A stretch of DNA of 64,000 bases from Lineolata rhizophorae (Eukaryota > Ascomycota > Dothideomycetes > Lineolatales > Lineolataceae), in contig MU001681.1 in the NCBI GenBank assembly GCA_010093515.1, forward strand, positions 509,566 through 573,565, given 5' to 3'. Each line of letters starts with the position of its first letter. Within the stretch, counting starts at the first letter, position 1. The position numbers and the translations under genes were made by a program. The notes under the pieces were generated by a model. The model had not been told where the DNA came from, searched no databases, and saw only the letters and a list, made by a program, of their open reading frames with translations. This document shows, in pieces, positions 22,973-36,332 of this stretch.

Positions 22973-24000
22973 ACGCTGGATGCGAATACCACTTGCTCCA
23001 CCAGAGTCTACGACACTCGCGCTGAAACGGGTGTGAGCACCTGCCTGTCCTTCTCGATGTTTGTCGTCAATTGCGTTCGAAGCATCACGCTCCTTTTGGT
23101 TCCAACTGCTCGCGCTGATCTGTCTTTGCTTTGATAAGTAACGTATATATGCGAATACTACTAAGTGTGTGCCCGCGTCTACATATTGTGAGCGGCCAAC
23201 TGTCTTTCTGGTGCCAAACTGGTCGTGGTGATGATGTAATAATATGCTCCACATGGTAATGAAATGTACCAGTCGTGCTTTCGATGCAAATCTGGTTGCC
23301 TGAACGAGTTATTGTTCTATGGCTCCTTCTGTGTTCAATTCAAGGGTCTATTCAGCGGGACGCCCTTCCTTATGAGACAGTTGCGCTTGCGTAAAGTGGC
23401 AGAAAGTCGTTAGGAGGTCCGCACAATCCGGTAGGTGCGGCTTCTTGGCGCGGAAAGAGCCTCGCTTAGTCACCACACAACGGTGCGGGCGGGTCCGTGC
23501 CCCCCGGCCCGGTCGCCGCGCGACATCCACCTTGCCCACCGTGAGGCTTAACGTGAAAGCTCCGCGTCTTCCTCTACCCTTCCCTTCTCTCTTCCCCACT
23601 CTCTCTTTCTTTCCGCCTCCCCTCTTTTGCTTCCGACGTGGCACATAGCTCTGGACACTGCTCCAAAGGACAATCTCCTGTGTGTTTCTCGAAGTCGAAA
23701 GCTTCCTTTTTGCCTAGCGGCTCCCTTCTACAAATTCAACACGCTCTTCTACGCTACCCTTGCATCCGCGACCTTCTCGCGTCACGGTCTGTCTCGCTCG
23801 AACACCTTCGTCTTCCTCTGTGGCCTTCCGATCGCCCGCATTTCGCTCGCGCACTCTCTTCGGCTTCTCTCATCGCCCGTGAATGAGCACTCCCGACAAA
23901 ACTATCGTGACCTAGGAATAGCCTTTCACCCGGTCGGCGGCGGAAGAAGACGCCGTGAGCAAGGTCGCCGTCTGCCTCGGGCCACAGGCCAGTGAGCGAG
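22973..24000. other. intergenic region upstream of THO2
   Basis: About 1 kb with no coding signal. The right part is strongly pyrimidine-rich (23560-23640) and probably holds the THO2 promoter and leader. The frame of the THO2 ORF is open to 23992 but only through a GTG. Confidence 0.5.
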
Positions 24001-27000
24001 ATGGCGCCCGGCGGAGGAAAGCGCAAGAGGGCCGACAACCGTACGTATTCTCAGGACAGCGGAGACGGCCCGACGGGATCTCGCCCGTCGCCGCATCGCC
24101 CGCAGAACCTTGGCCTCGCCCAGCATGGCCAGCACGTTAGCGGTGATAGCGGCGCTGGCCCCACTGGCAGCCATATCGCGCGCGGTGGCATGGGCCCTGC
24201 TCGTCGCAGCAGCCGCGGCGGCTCGCGTGGCGGTGGTGCGAGAGGCGGCGGGCTTGCTGGCGCGGCTCCGTCACCGTCTGTGTCTTCGCCATCGGTCGAA
24301 CCTGTCCAGCAGCAGCAAATGAACGTCTCGACTGCAAACACATCTGCCATGCCTGCTGCTGCGGCGCCTTTGCAGCAACTCCAAGTGGTCGCTTCTCCCG
24401 CCGCAATGAGCAAGGCCGCCGCGGCGGCGCCCAAGTTCGAATACCTTACGTCGGAGATACTAGGCTTATGGAAATCGGGAACTGGAAAGCAAGAGCTGGT
24501 TGCCAAGGCTGCACAGAGTGGCGAGGGTATCGACGTTATGTTTGTCGTGCCAGTCATCTTCCAAGAGTTGGTTTGGGCCGGTCTGAGTGGACAAGTCTCA
24601 GCCTTTGAGGCTGGACAAACTGTCAAAGAGATTGTCGAAGCGCACGCTGGGACTTCGGAGATAGATCTAGAGTCTTTGTTTCTCGACACTGTCAGCTTGA
24701 TGCCGGTCTTGGGCTTCGCCGACAACGTTCTCAAGGCGATCTTGATTTCAACGGGCATCAATAACATGAAGATGCGCGAGCAGCTCGATCTCCAGTTCCT
24801 CACATCACTCGGACTTGTGCGCGAGAACTTCCAAAAGACGACGACCAAACAGTCGACAAATCTGCTATACCGCCAGTGGAACTACAATCTGTTGCGCGAG
24901 GAGTCCGAGGGCTACTCGAAACTTATCACCGAATACTTTACGACTACGAACCGCAAACCACCTACTCGCGATGCCGTCTCTGAAACCTTTGAGCGTGTCA
25001 TGGCTCTTATCGGTACCTTCAACCTCGACGTCGGACGTGTCCTCGACATCACCTTGGACGTGTTCGCGAATCTCCTTGTCAAACACTACCGTTTCTTTAT
25101 CAAATTCCTTCGCATCAGCTCCTGGTGGCCGGCGAAGAAAGTCTACGATGGAATTGAATACGAGACCCAGAGCTTTGGAGCCTTGCCTGCTTGGGCTGCT
25201 CCTGAATCGAACACTTGGAACAACACGGAAGCCGACCGTGAGCGTGTCGAAAAGCAGAAGTCAGCTCGCGATGAAAAGTTTTGGGATCGCGTACGCCAGA
25301 TTGGGGTAAAGGCCTTCTTCGAGCTTGGCGGTCGCCGCATCTTGGGAGGCGCGCCCGAAATGGATCGCGCGCAGCCCGTCACTACGAAGAAGATGGTCAA
25401 CGGAAAGGAAGTTGAAGTGACGGAGGTTCTCCGCGAAGACGATATCGAGTGGATTGCACGCACGAGGACATTACCGCCTCCCGGAAACCCTACCGCTGCA
25501 CAGCTGCTCGGCTTCAAGCTTCGCTTCTACGCCTCTTCCGCTCGAGACCCTCATGATACGCTGCCGGACAATGTCATCGCTCTGGCGGCTTTGCTTATCA
25601 AGATTGGGTTTATCTCACTTCGCGATCTGTATCCACACCTCTACCCGGGAGACGACCAGATGGAAGATGTTAAGAAGAGGCTGTTGGAAGAGAAAGCCGA
25701 GCGTGAGCGCAAAGCTCGTCCCGGAGGTGGTGCCATGAACGCCCTCGCGATGGCTGGCGCTCTTTCAGATGACACTGTCGATCCCTCCAAGGCTCATGTC
25801 GATGCCGCTAAAGCCGCTAAGGCAGATGTGGTTATGGCCGATGCGGAGGATGAGCCTGCGGAAGAACAGAAGTTGCCTGGACCGGCGGATCAGAAGATCA
25901 TGTTGTTGAAGAGTTTGCTTTGCATTGGCGCCCTCTCTGAAGCGCTGTTCATCCTTGCCCGCTTCCCGTGGCTTATGGAACTCCAACCAGATCTTCTCCC
26001 CTTCTTCCATCGTATCCTTCATCAGAGCATCGAGAAGGTCTACGCGGCTATCCGCCCGCTCTGCAATCGCGATTCAATTCACACTACGAAGAGGAGCGCC
26101 GTCGATCAAGTTGGTGTTCCCAAAGGCATTGTTCGTGCCGAGCAGCCGCCTCCGCGCAAGGTCCTTCGTTGGGCTCAGTTAGAGAAGAATGATGCCGGCG
26201 ACGGCGTCGACTACCGCTTTTATTGGGACGATTGGGCGGACAATGTTCCTGTCTGCCAGAATGTCGATGACGTCTTCACCCTTTGCGGAACTCTGCTCAA
26301 TTTCTCCGGTGTCAAGATCGGGCATGATGCATTGCTTCTCACGAAATTGATCCGCATTGGTAAGGCGAGCCTATCAAATGATTCATCGGAGAAGAACATG
26401 GCTCGCTGGGCGGATCTTCTCAAGCGACTTCTGGTCCCGGCCGTCAGCTTCGTTGGTGACAAATATGGCGTCGTCAATGAGATCTTTGAACTCCTCAAGC
26501 TCTACCCCACTCCTGTCCGCTACAATATTTATGCGGAGTGGGCAATGGGTTCTACTTCACGCCTTCCGGAGATCAAGTCTGCTTTCGAGCAGGCGCGTGC
26601 GGAGACGAAGGACATCTTGAAGCGAATCAGCCGCACCAACACGAAGCAGATGGCTCGCGCTTTGGCTAAGGTTGCCGCTTCGAATCCGACAGTTGTTTTC
26701 AGCATCACTATCAGCCAAATCGAGTCGTACGAGAATATGATCGAGGTGGTCGTCGAATGCGCTCGCTACTTCACCTTCCTTGCCTACGACGTTCTCACCT
26801 GGGCCCTCATGAACGCGCTTGGCAACCAAGGCCGGAATCGCATGCAGCAAGATGGCATGCTTACTAGCTCGTGGTTGCGTGCTTTGTCTATGTTCATCGG
26901 GAGGGCTCTCCGTCGCTATTCGGTCATGAATCCTACTCCCATTCTCCAATATGTCGCCTACCAAGTCCGCCTTGGCAATTTCACCGACCTCGAAGTCCTC

Positions 27001-30000
27001 GAGCATGCGGTCAATGAAATGACTGGTATCCGCTCCGACCTTGTCCTTAACGATTCTCAGACCCAAGCCATGGCCGGTGGTGACCTCCTCCAGAGTGAGA
27101 CTCTCCAGCGGCTGCACGACAAGCGGTACATGCCCGAGGTTAAGCCATCGTCGCGGCGCTTGATGCGGTCCTTGAGCGAAATGAAGCTAGCTGCGAAGCT
27201 GCTCATTTCGATCGCACAAGAGCGTGAGATGTACATTCATCGTCCCTCGGTGTCGAACGCGCCGCTCAAGGTGCTTGGAAACAACGTCGACCAGATCCAC
27301 TCTCTCCTCATTCAGTTTCTCGAGGCACTTCGCACCAACATGACGCCTAAAGACTTCGATGCGAACGTCCCGGATGTTGCGTCGCTCATTGCGGATTTCG
27401 GCATTAGCCATGGATTAGCCTTTACTATCGCGCGGCCGAGCATCTCGTTCGCCCTGGCTGAAGAAGATGCCGCGAAGGAAGCGACGAAGGAGGCATCGAG
27501 CAAGAAGGACCGGACTCAAAGCACCACTAGCGAGAAGAATGCCGTTGCGGTTAATGGAGGCGATGTCGAGATGACGGATGCGGATCAGTCGACGAGCCCT
27601 GAAGGTGGCGAGGCCAACAAACAGACCCTTCAGCCTTCCAACGCCAAGCCACAAGCTGACTCCGAGAATGTCGAAATGAAGGATGCGCCGGCGATCGAAT
27701 CTTCGGCGACTCCTACCGTGGCGCCTTCGCCTTCACCCCCTGCAACCACCGAACCGACGAGCGGCGTCTTGAAGTCGTTGATGGACAGCTTGCAGCCCGT
27801 ACTGTCGCCCGATTTTGAGGAGTCTATGAGCCTGTCATTCTACGCCACTTTTTGGCAGCTTACTCTTAGCGATCTGCTCGTTCCTACTTCTAGTTATGAG
27901 GAGGAGATTAAACGCCAACGCGAGAAGATTACGAGGGTCAATTCTGAGCGTTCTGACGTCACGCCGGCCGCGGCAAGGAAACGCGAGGCGCAAAAGAAGG
28001 CGCTGAACGATCTCCAGGACAAGCTCCGTGCTGAGATGAAGTCACAGATTGCTAGCTATTCCAAGATTCGGGCTCGGCTTGGCAAGGAGAAGGAGAAGTG
28101 GTTCTCGCATTTCCCACCGGCCAAGAAGAACATGGTCAACGCCGCCATCCTTCAGGAATGCTTCATTCCGCGAATTCTACTTTCTCCTATCGACGCCCTC
28201 TACACCTTCAAGATGCTCTTCTACTTGCACTCTTCTGGAACTCCTGGTTTCTACACGATGCATTTGATTGAGTACCTCATGCGCGAGAAGCAACTCACGG
28301 CCCTCATTTACCACTGCTCTGCGCGCGAGGTGGAAAATTTTGGCCGCTTCTTGAACGAGCTTCTTAAGGAATTGCGCCGTTGGCACTCCGAGGCTGCCGT
28401 CTATGAGAAGATGGCATTCGGGTCGAAGAAGGACCTTCCAGGATTTGTGCGCAAGTTCCACCCGGACAAGACGCCCGCTGAGTTCCTGACCTACGAGGAT
28501 TTCCGCCGTTTGTTGTTCAAGTGGCATCGAGAGCTCAATCAGGCGCTCAAGGCATGTCTCACCAACACCGAATACATGCACATCCGCAACGGCATCATCG
28601 TTCTGAAGGCTATTCACTCCCAATTCCCTGTTGTCAACTTCATGGGTCGGGACCAACTGAATTGCGTTGATTACCTGAAGGACAACGAAAAGCGTAAGGA
28701 CTTGAAGCTTGCCGCTTATTCGCTCTACGTCGACATCATGAAGCAGCAGCCGAAATGGATCTTGCCACAGGCGTTCCACTTGGTAAGTGTTCGCAACACG
28801 TCTTTGGTTCAACATACAACAGCCTTAGTTTCAGCTAACAGGAGCGTCTTTGTTAAGAACGATTCGACCCGGCAGCAGAAGGGTGGCGCCGCCAGCCGAT
28901 CAGGATCCGCACGACCGGCCACTCCCCAGGCGTCATCTGGAAAGCCATTGAATGCGAATGCAGCAGATTTTAAACCACAAACATCAGCAATGTAAGGATT
29001 TCTTGGCGTTCGCGACACTCAAAGTTTCCCCAGGCAATACTAATGACTACATCAGCAATGGCACCCCGGCGAATAACACGGCTACGATCAAAATGGAAGT
29101 TGAAGATGGAGAGATCGATGATGCGAAGGCTAAGAAGCAGGAACAAGAGGCGGCAAAGGCTAGTAGTGGAACTTTAGAAATCAAACAAGAGAAGGCTCCG
29201 ACTCCGGCGCCAGCGGAGATAGCCAAGGACCAGACGCGGCCGTCTCCGGCGCCATCTGCTGAGGACCCTTCGAAGAAAACAGATGCGAAGTCTGCACCGG
29301 ATACTGATTCAAAGGGACCTCCTCCATCTGTCGCCGCCCACTCGGCCATCCAACATCCTCCCCCAGCATGGCAGGATTCCAATCGCAATGCACCGCAACA
29401 GCCCGCACAGGCACAGCAGCAATCGCGGCCTCAGCACGCTCTTCCCAACCGTCCCGAAGGTCCTCCTCCCCGCGGACGCATTCCCGACCGCCCTGCAGAG
29501 CGGATGTCCGACTATCACGGCCATCGACATGATGGTCCTCGCGGAGTTGGCCATCAAGAGTACGGGCGACTTGATCGCCCAGGCGATATGCCTAGGGACG
29601 TAAACGACCGCCGTAAACTCTCACCTACTCGTCGTAGGAGCCGTTCGCCTGGACAGGACCGTAGCGCTTTGATGGACCGCGACCGCCGTGATGCTGGATG
29701 GATCGGACCTAGGGATGCGCCTAGAGATCCTCGCGACTACCCAGACGATCGAAGCCTGAGGCCTCCGCCTCGCGACTCCCGCGGTGGACCGCGCAATCAG
29801 CCATGGACGGGCCCGCGCGATCGCGCTCTGCCGTCTTCGTCGCAAGACTTTCAAGTCCCCCCTCATCCGTCCGTCGGTGAAGGTCGAAACCGTATGCGCG
29901 CGAATTTTCCCGTCAACGCATCCACGAACGTTTCTAATGAGTCCGATGTTTCTTCAGGCCTTAATGCAGAGCGCGCCGCGATGACGCAACAACTTCCCCA

Positions 30001-31963
30001 GTTCGACCGCGGTGCACAGTCGAGTGCCCTGGATCGTTCCGGCCCGATGCCTTCTGACCGGCCGTCTTCGTATGGGGATAGCGACTATAGGTCTCGCCAG
30101 GACGGCTTCCGTGGTGGCCGTGACGATAGACGCGAACGCCCCTCACGTCCCCATTCGCCTCGTCGCGCTGACGACCGCGGCCCAAACTACCCCATGCGCC
30201 CGGACGATGTACGCGACCGCGAAGACCGCCGTGACGACCGTCCTCCGTACCCCGAGCGTGCGTTGCCTCCTACTTATCCGTCTGGGCGCGATCGTCGCGA
30301 TGATGGCATAAACCATCCCCCTACTGGTCCGCGTGGTGACCGCGGTGCTCGGGGCGACTACCCGGATAGCGGACCGCCTCCGCCTCCGCCGCGCTCGCGC
30401 GAGCTGTTCCAATCCACGGGCCCACAACGCCAGCAGGAGTCCACCCACGGACGTTTGAACCAAGACTACAAGGACTACTCACTGCCGCCGCGTCAGCAAG
30501 ATCCTAGCTACGGCCGTCTTAATGGTCCCCCTCCTCCTGATATCCCGTCGGGCCCTCGGGGTCGTGGTGGTATGGGCGGTCGTGGCGGCCGCAACTTCAC
30601 TGCCCCGCCGCGCCAGGGCGACCTCATGTCGCCCACTATGCCGGAGCGGCCGCCTTTGTCGGCTGGAGGCCGCGATGCTCGCCGCGATTCGGCGTCGGTT
30701 GAGTCTGCGCAGGCCCAATCGCACGCTTACCAACCTGTGGGATCTGCCCCACAGACCCCTGCCGGTGAGGCGCCTAGCGTGGATTCTTCGGGCATCCATC
30801 CTAGCCGCTTGAATCAAATCAACAATCCCCCTCGGCTTCAGACGGATCTTGGCGCTTCTCTAGCGGGTGGGCCGCCTTCCGCTGGAGGTCCTTCGTATAC
30901 ACCTTCGGGACCTCGACACCGCGGTGGGCTTCATGGCCCTGGTGGCATGCCTCCGTCGAATGCGCCCACTTCGGGTCGCAACCCGCCTACGGGGCCGTCT
31001 GCTACGACTCCTTCGGACCGCAACGCGCCCAACAAGCGCTTCGCTGAAGTCAACAACATCCTTCAGTCGTCGGGACCGAGTGGTGCGCCCCCCCCACAGG
31101 CGGGCTATGAACGTGTCAGCGACCGCGGCAGCCAAATCCGCGGTCGTGCGGCGCAGCTGAGTGGCGCCGGTGGACCCAGCGGGCGTGGTGGCCAGGGCTA
31201 CAATCAGCCGGATACGCGGTCTTCACCGGGCATGTCCCGGCCTACAACGCCGCGCGAGGAACCTTTTGGTACTCCTTCCGGCCGCCCTGACCCTCTTGCT
31301 CCATTCCCCGAGGAGCACCACCGACCGGACAGCCGCGCCTCGCGTCGCGACGGCGGCGGACGCGATCGCCGTCGTCACCGCTCCCGCTCTCGCAGTCCGG
31401 ACACGCGCGAGCGCACCGATCATCGCGACCGCGATAGGGAGCGCGATCGCCGTGGCGGCGGCCGTGACGGCACGAGCCGTGTTGAGGAGCTGCGTGGTGA
31501 CCGCGAAAAGCGTGGCGGCGCCACTGGTGAGCGCATCGAACGCATCGAGCGCATCGAGCGCGGCGAGCGCGACATGCGCCGCAGCGGCCGTGGAGGTGGC
31601 CACGCTGGCGGGTTCGATGAGACTAGTGGTCGAACCGACAGGGACCGCGGCGAGCGCGGTGAGCACGGTGGACGCGATAAGGGTGAGCGTGGAGAGCGCG
31701 AGCATGGTGGGCATTTGCATAGGCGCGATGCAGGTCGGATGAGAGATGATGGCGGTGCATCGATGAGGCGTGGTGGCGGGCATGGCCCGCCGCCGCCGCC
31801 GGGACCTCTGGGGCCTCATCTTGATGTGCATGAGCAGGAGTGGGAGGGTCGTAACGGAGATAGGCGTGGAGATGGAGGACGCGACATGAGGAAGAGGATG
31901 AGAGGGGGGGACGACGGCGCACAGGGGCATGGGGATTCGAAGAGGATGCGGAGGAGTGGCTGA
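24001..31963 (+). CDS. THO2: THO complex subunit 2
   Basis: The largest subunit of the nuclear THO/TREX complex, which couples transcription to mRNP packaging and export and limits R-loops. Predicted exons 24001-28782, 28858-28991 and 29056-31963 give 2,607 residues. The N-terminal Gly/Arg-rich leader is followed by the conserved helical THO2 region (FEYLTSEILGLWKSGTG and after). The C-terminal THO2 domain ends near RKDLKLAAYSLYVDIMKQQP at about 1570-1590. The second intron 28992-29055 has GTAAGG, a textbook TACTAAT branch point and CAG, and it restores the frame to a ~970-residue tail rich in Arg, Asp, Gly and Pro. The first intron 28783-28857 (GTAAGT, GCTAAC, TTAAG) is 75 nt with no stop, so retention would simply add 25 residues. 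RS/RD-type repeats near the end (for example RIERIERIERGER) fit RNA binding. The start at 24001 is the first ATG. Confidence 0.92.
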
Positions 31964-32942
31964 AAAGGGAGGTGGGCATTGGTAGAAGTGGTGAATTGAT
32001 TCAACAAGAATGTTGGATTGAAGGTTCATACGATTGGCTAGAAGGGCGGGCTTCACACTAGAGGTGGAAATTAGGTGGGCTCGTGGCGATGGATTTGTGT
32101 CTTTGGACAAACTGGTTGACGGTTGCGGGACCTTTGCATCGGCATCAACCTTACTGGAACCACGCTCATACACGCAGGGGCTGACAGAGGCATTACATGG
32201 CATCGGCGAGGCGTTTTGTTTGAGCTTTTTTCCGCTTTGTCACGCTGCCGATTTGATCGCGGCAGTCGTAAGAACGGGTTGCATACAACGGGCGCTGATT
32301 TTTAGAGACCGTACTAGCAGACGTGGTCTCTTTGCTTTTCCTACTGTTGACCAAATCTCTCCTCCTGTTTCGATTCTTCTTTTCTCTTTGCTGGTTACAA
32401 GTCGTCCAACGGAATGACGACAGTGGGTTTGCTGTTCTATTTTCTGGCGGGACTAAGAGCGGCGGCCTTTGACGGCCTGGATGGAACTCACCGCTCGTGG
32501 GTTCCAATCCGCCCTCTTCTTTGTTGTCCTTGCTTTTATTCCGGAAAGCTGATTTTTCTTTTGCTTCTTGCTTCACTTCATGTAATTGCAGCCTGGTCAC
32601 ACTGGGAACTGTCGGACTTGCTTTTTCTTTTTTTTTTTTTTCTGATTGTTTTTCACGGCTCCGAACTTTCCTCGGAGAAAGAAGCTCCTCAAATCCCGGA
32701 GAGAGCAGACGTTTAAGTCAGGTAGATCACAGTTCCGCAGATTGTCTGCCTGTCTGCCGAGTAGGTGGAACAATGGGAAGTTGTGCAAGTTCAATCGGCG
32801 TGCTGTGCTACCGCTGTGACGACACGGAACGTTCTGGACATAGATACATACATCCGTACTTGTCTTGCAAGTGCCGTCACTCCCGCCGACGGTCGCTTTA
32901 GGAAATACGCTCGGGCCCCCAACAAGCCGAGGCACGTTCTCC

Positions 32943-34846
32943 GTACGTACTTACATATGTACATACTCCGAAGCGCCACCGGTTCCTCCCGTCTGGGTGC
33001 GTAATGCAAGAGAAGACGTGACAATTTCCCGCGTTTTCATGCGGGTGGAGCCACCCAAAATCAAATTTTCCACCTGCCTTCCGGGGAGGGTACCGAGTTA
33101 CGGCGGGCACTCGCAGCAACCTCGATTGCGAGTTTTTTTTATTTTTTTATTTTTTTCAATTTTTTTTTGTCTTTGGCACCCACATGGGTGCGAGACGGGG
33201 GGAGGGGTCGCGCGCGCCTCGCCTTGGCCGTCGACCCCGGTCCCCCTCGCCTCACTTCCGACCGCTAGGTGCGTAGGTATGTAGCAGGTACCAGCGCGGT
33301 ACATTGGGCCAGGTCTGCATCTACTGTACGCACGCGCGCACGTACGCACGTTGGGAGAAGGCCAGCGCGGTCGGACCTACGTTTGCGCACGCGGACCGCG
33401 CGGGCGATGGCGTGCGGTACGTACGGTACGTACGGTAGTAGTATGTAGTACGTGCTCTGTAGGTATGTGGGCGCGAGGAGGCGAAGGGCGGCTATGTACA
33501 TGCGTAACGTCGACGGCCCTCGAGGAAAGTCTCCCGAGGGGGGGCCGAGCGAGCGGCGCGCACTCACGCACACTCTTTTCTCTGTCTTGCGCCGTGGGTA
33601 GGTACGTAGTATGTATGTGTGTACGTATGTTCGGTGGCATCGGTTCCGCCGTGAGGGGCATGTACATACTTTTGGGCACCGTTTCCCGCCCGCCTGCAGC
33701 GCGCAATGGGTGCCCGGCGCGCGGGGTGCGAGGCGTGGGTTGCCTGAAAAATGGGGGACGACGATCCGTGGGCGTTGCGGGGAGGGATGGGTACATAGGT
33801 ATGCACGTAGCAGACGAGGGGGAGACGAAGAAAAGTTTGGACTTAGCCGGGAATTTCTCTCTCACTTTTTCTTCTTTGGGTTTTTGGGTTTTGGCCGCGC
33901 CGGTGTTGGTCTTTTGGTGTCTGGTGTGTATTGGATTGGGGCGGGCGCCAATGCGATGGGAGGGGAGTTCCATGAGCCCGATCGACGAGGGAGACGGGGA
34001 GGGAGACGTGGTGTGGTGTTGGTGACTGTCGCACGAACGGACCCGATGAGCCGACTCAAAAAGTCAACCACCCCACCCGCATACGTAGTAGGCAGGGCGG
34101 TACAGACGCAATCGGGCATCAAGGCAGCCCGTCGAGCTTCGTCGCGGGCTACACGGGGAGAGAAAAAAGATCTACGGTTTTCGGGAAGGAATGCATACGT
34201 ACACGTGCAGCGGGGATCGAACCCTAGGGGGGGAAGGAGGGGCTAGAAGGCAAAAAGTTGAAAGTGCTGGAGAAGAAAGCGCCATGCAAGATGTAGATCG
34301 ATTCGATCGCGCGTGGTTGTGTCGCGTGGGCTGTTTAGGGTGGGTGGGCCGGTAGGTGGCGAGAGCATCAGCCAAAAAGAAGACGACCGCTTTCTCCGGA
34401 GAAGCTCATGTCTGTGTGTGTGTGTGGACAGCAGCACAGGGCTCCTCGGTGGGATCGTCGTGGCTCCGGCCGGGCGGGAGGATTGGCTTCCCTGAGCCTC
34501 CCACGCGAGTGCCGCGACGGGGCGTCGAATCAGGCTCGCAGGCTCGCGAGCGGGCAAGAAAGGGAAAAAAAAAAACGTGGAAGGGCGACGATCATGCACG
34601 GGTGATGATGGGGGACATGTACATATGTAGGGGGCGCGCGTGCGTGCGTGGAAACGATCTTTGAGGCTGGCGATGATCAGCCATGGGGTTTAAGGCGTGG
34701 TGTACATACTACATGGGGCTAGGCCTCGCGAGATGGGGATGTTTGATGCGTGGGAATGAGAGTAGGGCTGAGGGAGAAGGGGGTGGAAGGTTGAGTCTAG
34801 AATACATGGGCGTGCGTGTACGTACACACGTAGTACATGTGTATCT
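32943..34846. repeat. cluster of TACGTA/TACATA/TAGGTA motifs
   Basis: Dense runs of GTAC-, TACGTA-, TACATA- and TAGGTA-type hexamers recur at about 32943-32967, 33275-33350, 33417-33471, 33600-33670, 33791-33812, 34191-34204, 34616-34630, 34701-34716 and 34810-34846. Many are palindromic. They are not a perfect tandem array. The meaning is unknown: protein-binding sites, or local DNA flexibility. Confidence 0.45.
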
Positions 34847-35529
34847 AGCAAAGGCTTTGTGGCATGGCTGCGCGTGTGCGTGTGCGGCAAGGCTCCGGAT
34901 TTGAAATGGCAGAGGGATTGCTGGCAATCTCGCTACGGCGGCCCCGTGTTCATGCGTTATGCAAAGCCTTTCTGGAAGACGCGAAGAAGCCCCGAGGGAC
35001 CCGGGCATGCGGCCTCGGGCCTCGCGGACCCGCCGCCGTCTCGTCGCGTCCGCCAAATGGGGCTGTCGGGTGGGCCGCCCGGCCACATACCTGCTACGAT
35101 GTGCCTGGGCACAGCCTACGTGCAAGTAGTCTAGGTTTCCCGAATGGCGCCGCCACGCCTAGCCTCGTAGCGTAAGAAAGGGAGAGCGAAGAACAAAAGA
35201 AACGAAAAGAGAAAAAGAGATGCGACATGTCATCACACGCAAGCCCGCCCAGGCCTCGAGGGCGACTCCTTGCAAACGCTCCCGCTGCTAGCAATCCGCC
35301 CGTTAATATATTCGACGTAGGACGGCTTGGGTGATCTTCAGCCGCAAAGAGAGAGCCCCAAACAATCATCCATCCCTCTTCCTCCTCCTCCGCGTCCGTT
35401 TTGCCTCTTCATCTCATCTCCAATCAAGGCCCGGCGTCCGGGTTCGTCCCCGGTCCCTCCCCCCCTTCCCCGACCTTCCAGATCTCTTGTTTCCTTTCCT
35501 TTTTCTCTTTTTTTCCTTTTTATTTTTTG

Positions 35530-35550
35530 CTCTCTCTCTCTCTCTCTCTC
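35530..35550 (+). repeat. (CT)n microsatellite
   Basis: About ten CT dinucleotides inside a long pyrimidine tract (35440-35560) in the leader region of the Erf4 gene. Such tracts are common in fungal promoters. Confidence 0.75.
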
Positions 35551-36332
35551 ACCTTTCAAAGCTCGCCACATCGGCCGCTAGCCAAGGCGGATGCGCGCTC
35601 CCCCTGCCCTGGAGCGCCGTCTTAAATAGGCGGGCGGCTCTGCCGCAATCGAAGGGCGACAGAGGCGCTGAGCCCGCGCGCCGCCCGTCGCCCTGCATAC
35701 GCTGGCACCCCGAACTCCCGAACCTCCCCACGCTACTGCAGGCCCCGATTCGCCCGCATCCGATCCAGGTACGTGTGGACATGCTGCGTGTGTACCCGGC
35801 CGGTACTCCGCACAATGCCTGAGGGCGTGGAGGTGCTACGCAGGCTCTGTCGCTGCTGCATGTGCCTGCATCGCGAACGCCCTGCCCTTTTTGTTTTCAT
35901 TTTATTTTATTTTATTTACTTGTTTTTTGCCCCTTTGCTGAGACCAAGGGCCCCGGGATCCCCATCTCTCGCCCTGCCTTTTGGGCTCTGGGCTCCAATA
36001 AAACCCCCCCCGGGGGTGACGCTGCTTGCCCCGGGGTTTCAAGAAGCTCCCTGATTAGAAAACTCTTTTTTTTTTTGGACTTTCTTCACCCTTCCGTTTC
36101 CCTTTTCTTGCCTGCATTGCTGCTCGCCTTTCCCTTTTACCCGGCAGGCTTCCATCCAACTTCCATTGCCGGCCGCCCTTGCGTTTTCCTCCTTTCGTCT
36201 CTCTCCCCCGTCGATATTACCATTCTACTATTTCTAGGGGAGCGACGTAGCTAAGCACACACACGAGAAAAAGAGCAATAAGAAAAAGAAAACGGCAGCG
36301 CCGGCCGGGCCCCAGCGCCTGCGCATGCACCA

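Larger units (their letters stand above)
31964..36332. other. 4.4 kb non-coding block upstream of the Erf4 gene
   Basis: The longest gene-free stretch of the window. It starts with the THO2 3' flank, passes homopolymer T runs (32627-32641, 33126-33170) and a 2-kb zone rich in TACGTA-like motifs (32940-34850). It ends in CT-rich and mononucleotide-rich DNA. Frames over 200 codons (such as 33351-34025) have no ATG-plus-splice logic or conserved motif. It may be a large promoter with a long leader or contain a non-coding RNA; the sequence alone does not show which. Confidence 0.5.

Noticed and set aside
31223-32203. 326-codon frame on the minus strand
   Set aside because: Antisense shadow of the repetitive Arg/Asp-coding end of THO2. 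Its composition mirrors the sense repeats.
34195-34240. B-box-like GGTTCGATCCC on the minus strand
   Set aside because: No pairing T stem, acceptor stem or A box at tRNA distance, so not a tRNA.
33351-34246. Two overlapping 211-224 codon frames on the plus strand, plus a 198-codon frame on the minus strand
   Set aside because: Overlapping frames on both strands are expected in GC-rich, stop-poor DNA. The sequence is full of TACGTA-like repeats and no family resemblance is seen.
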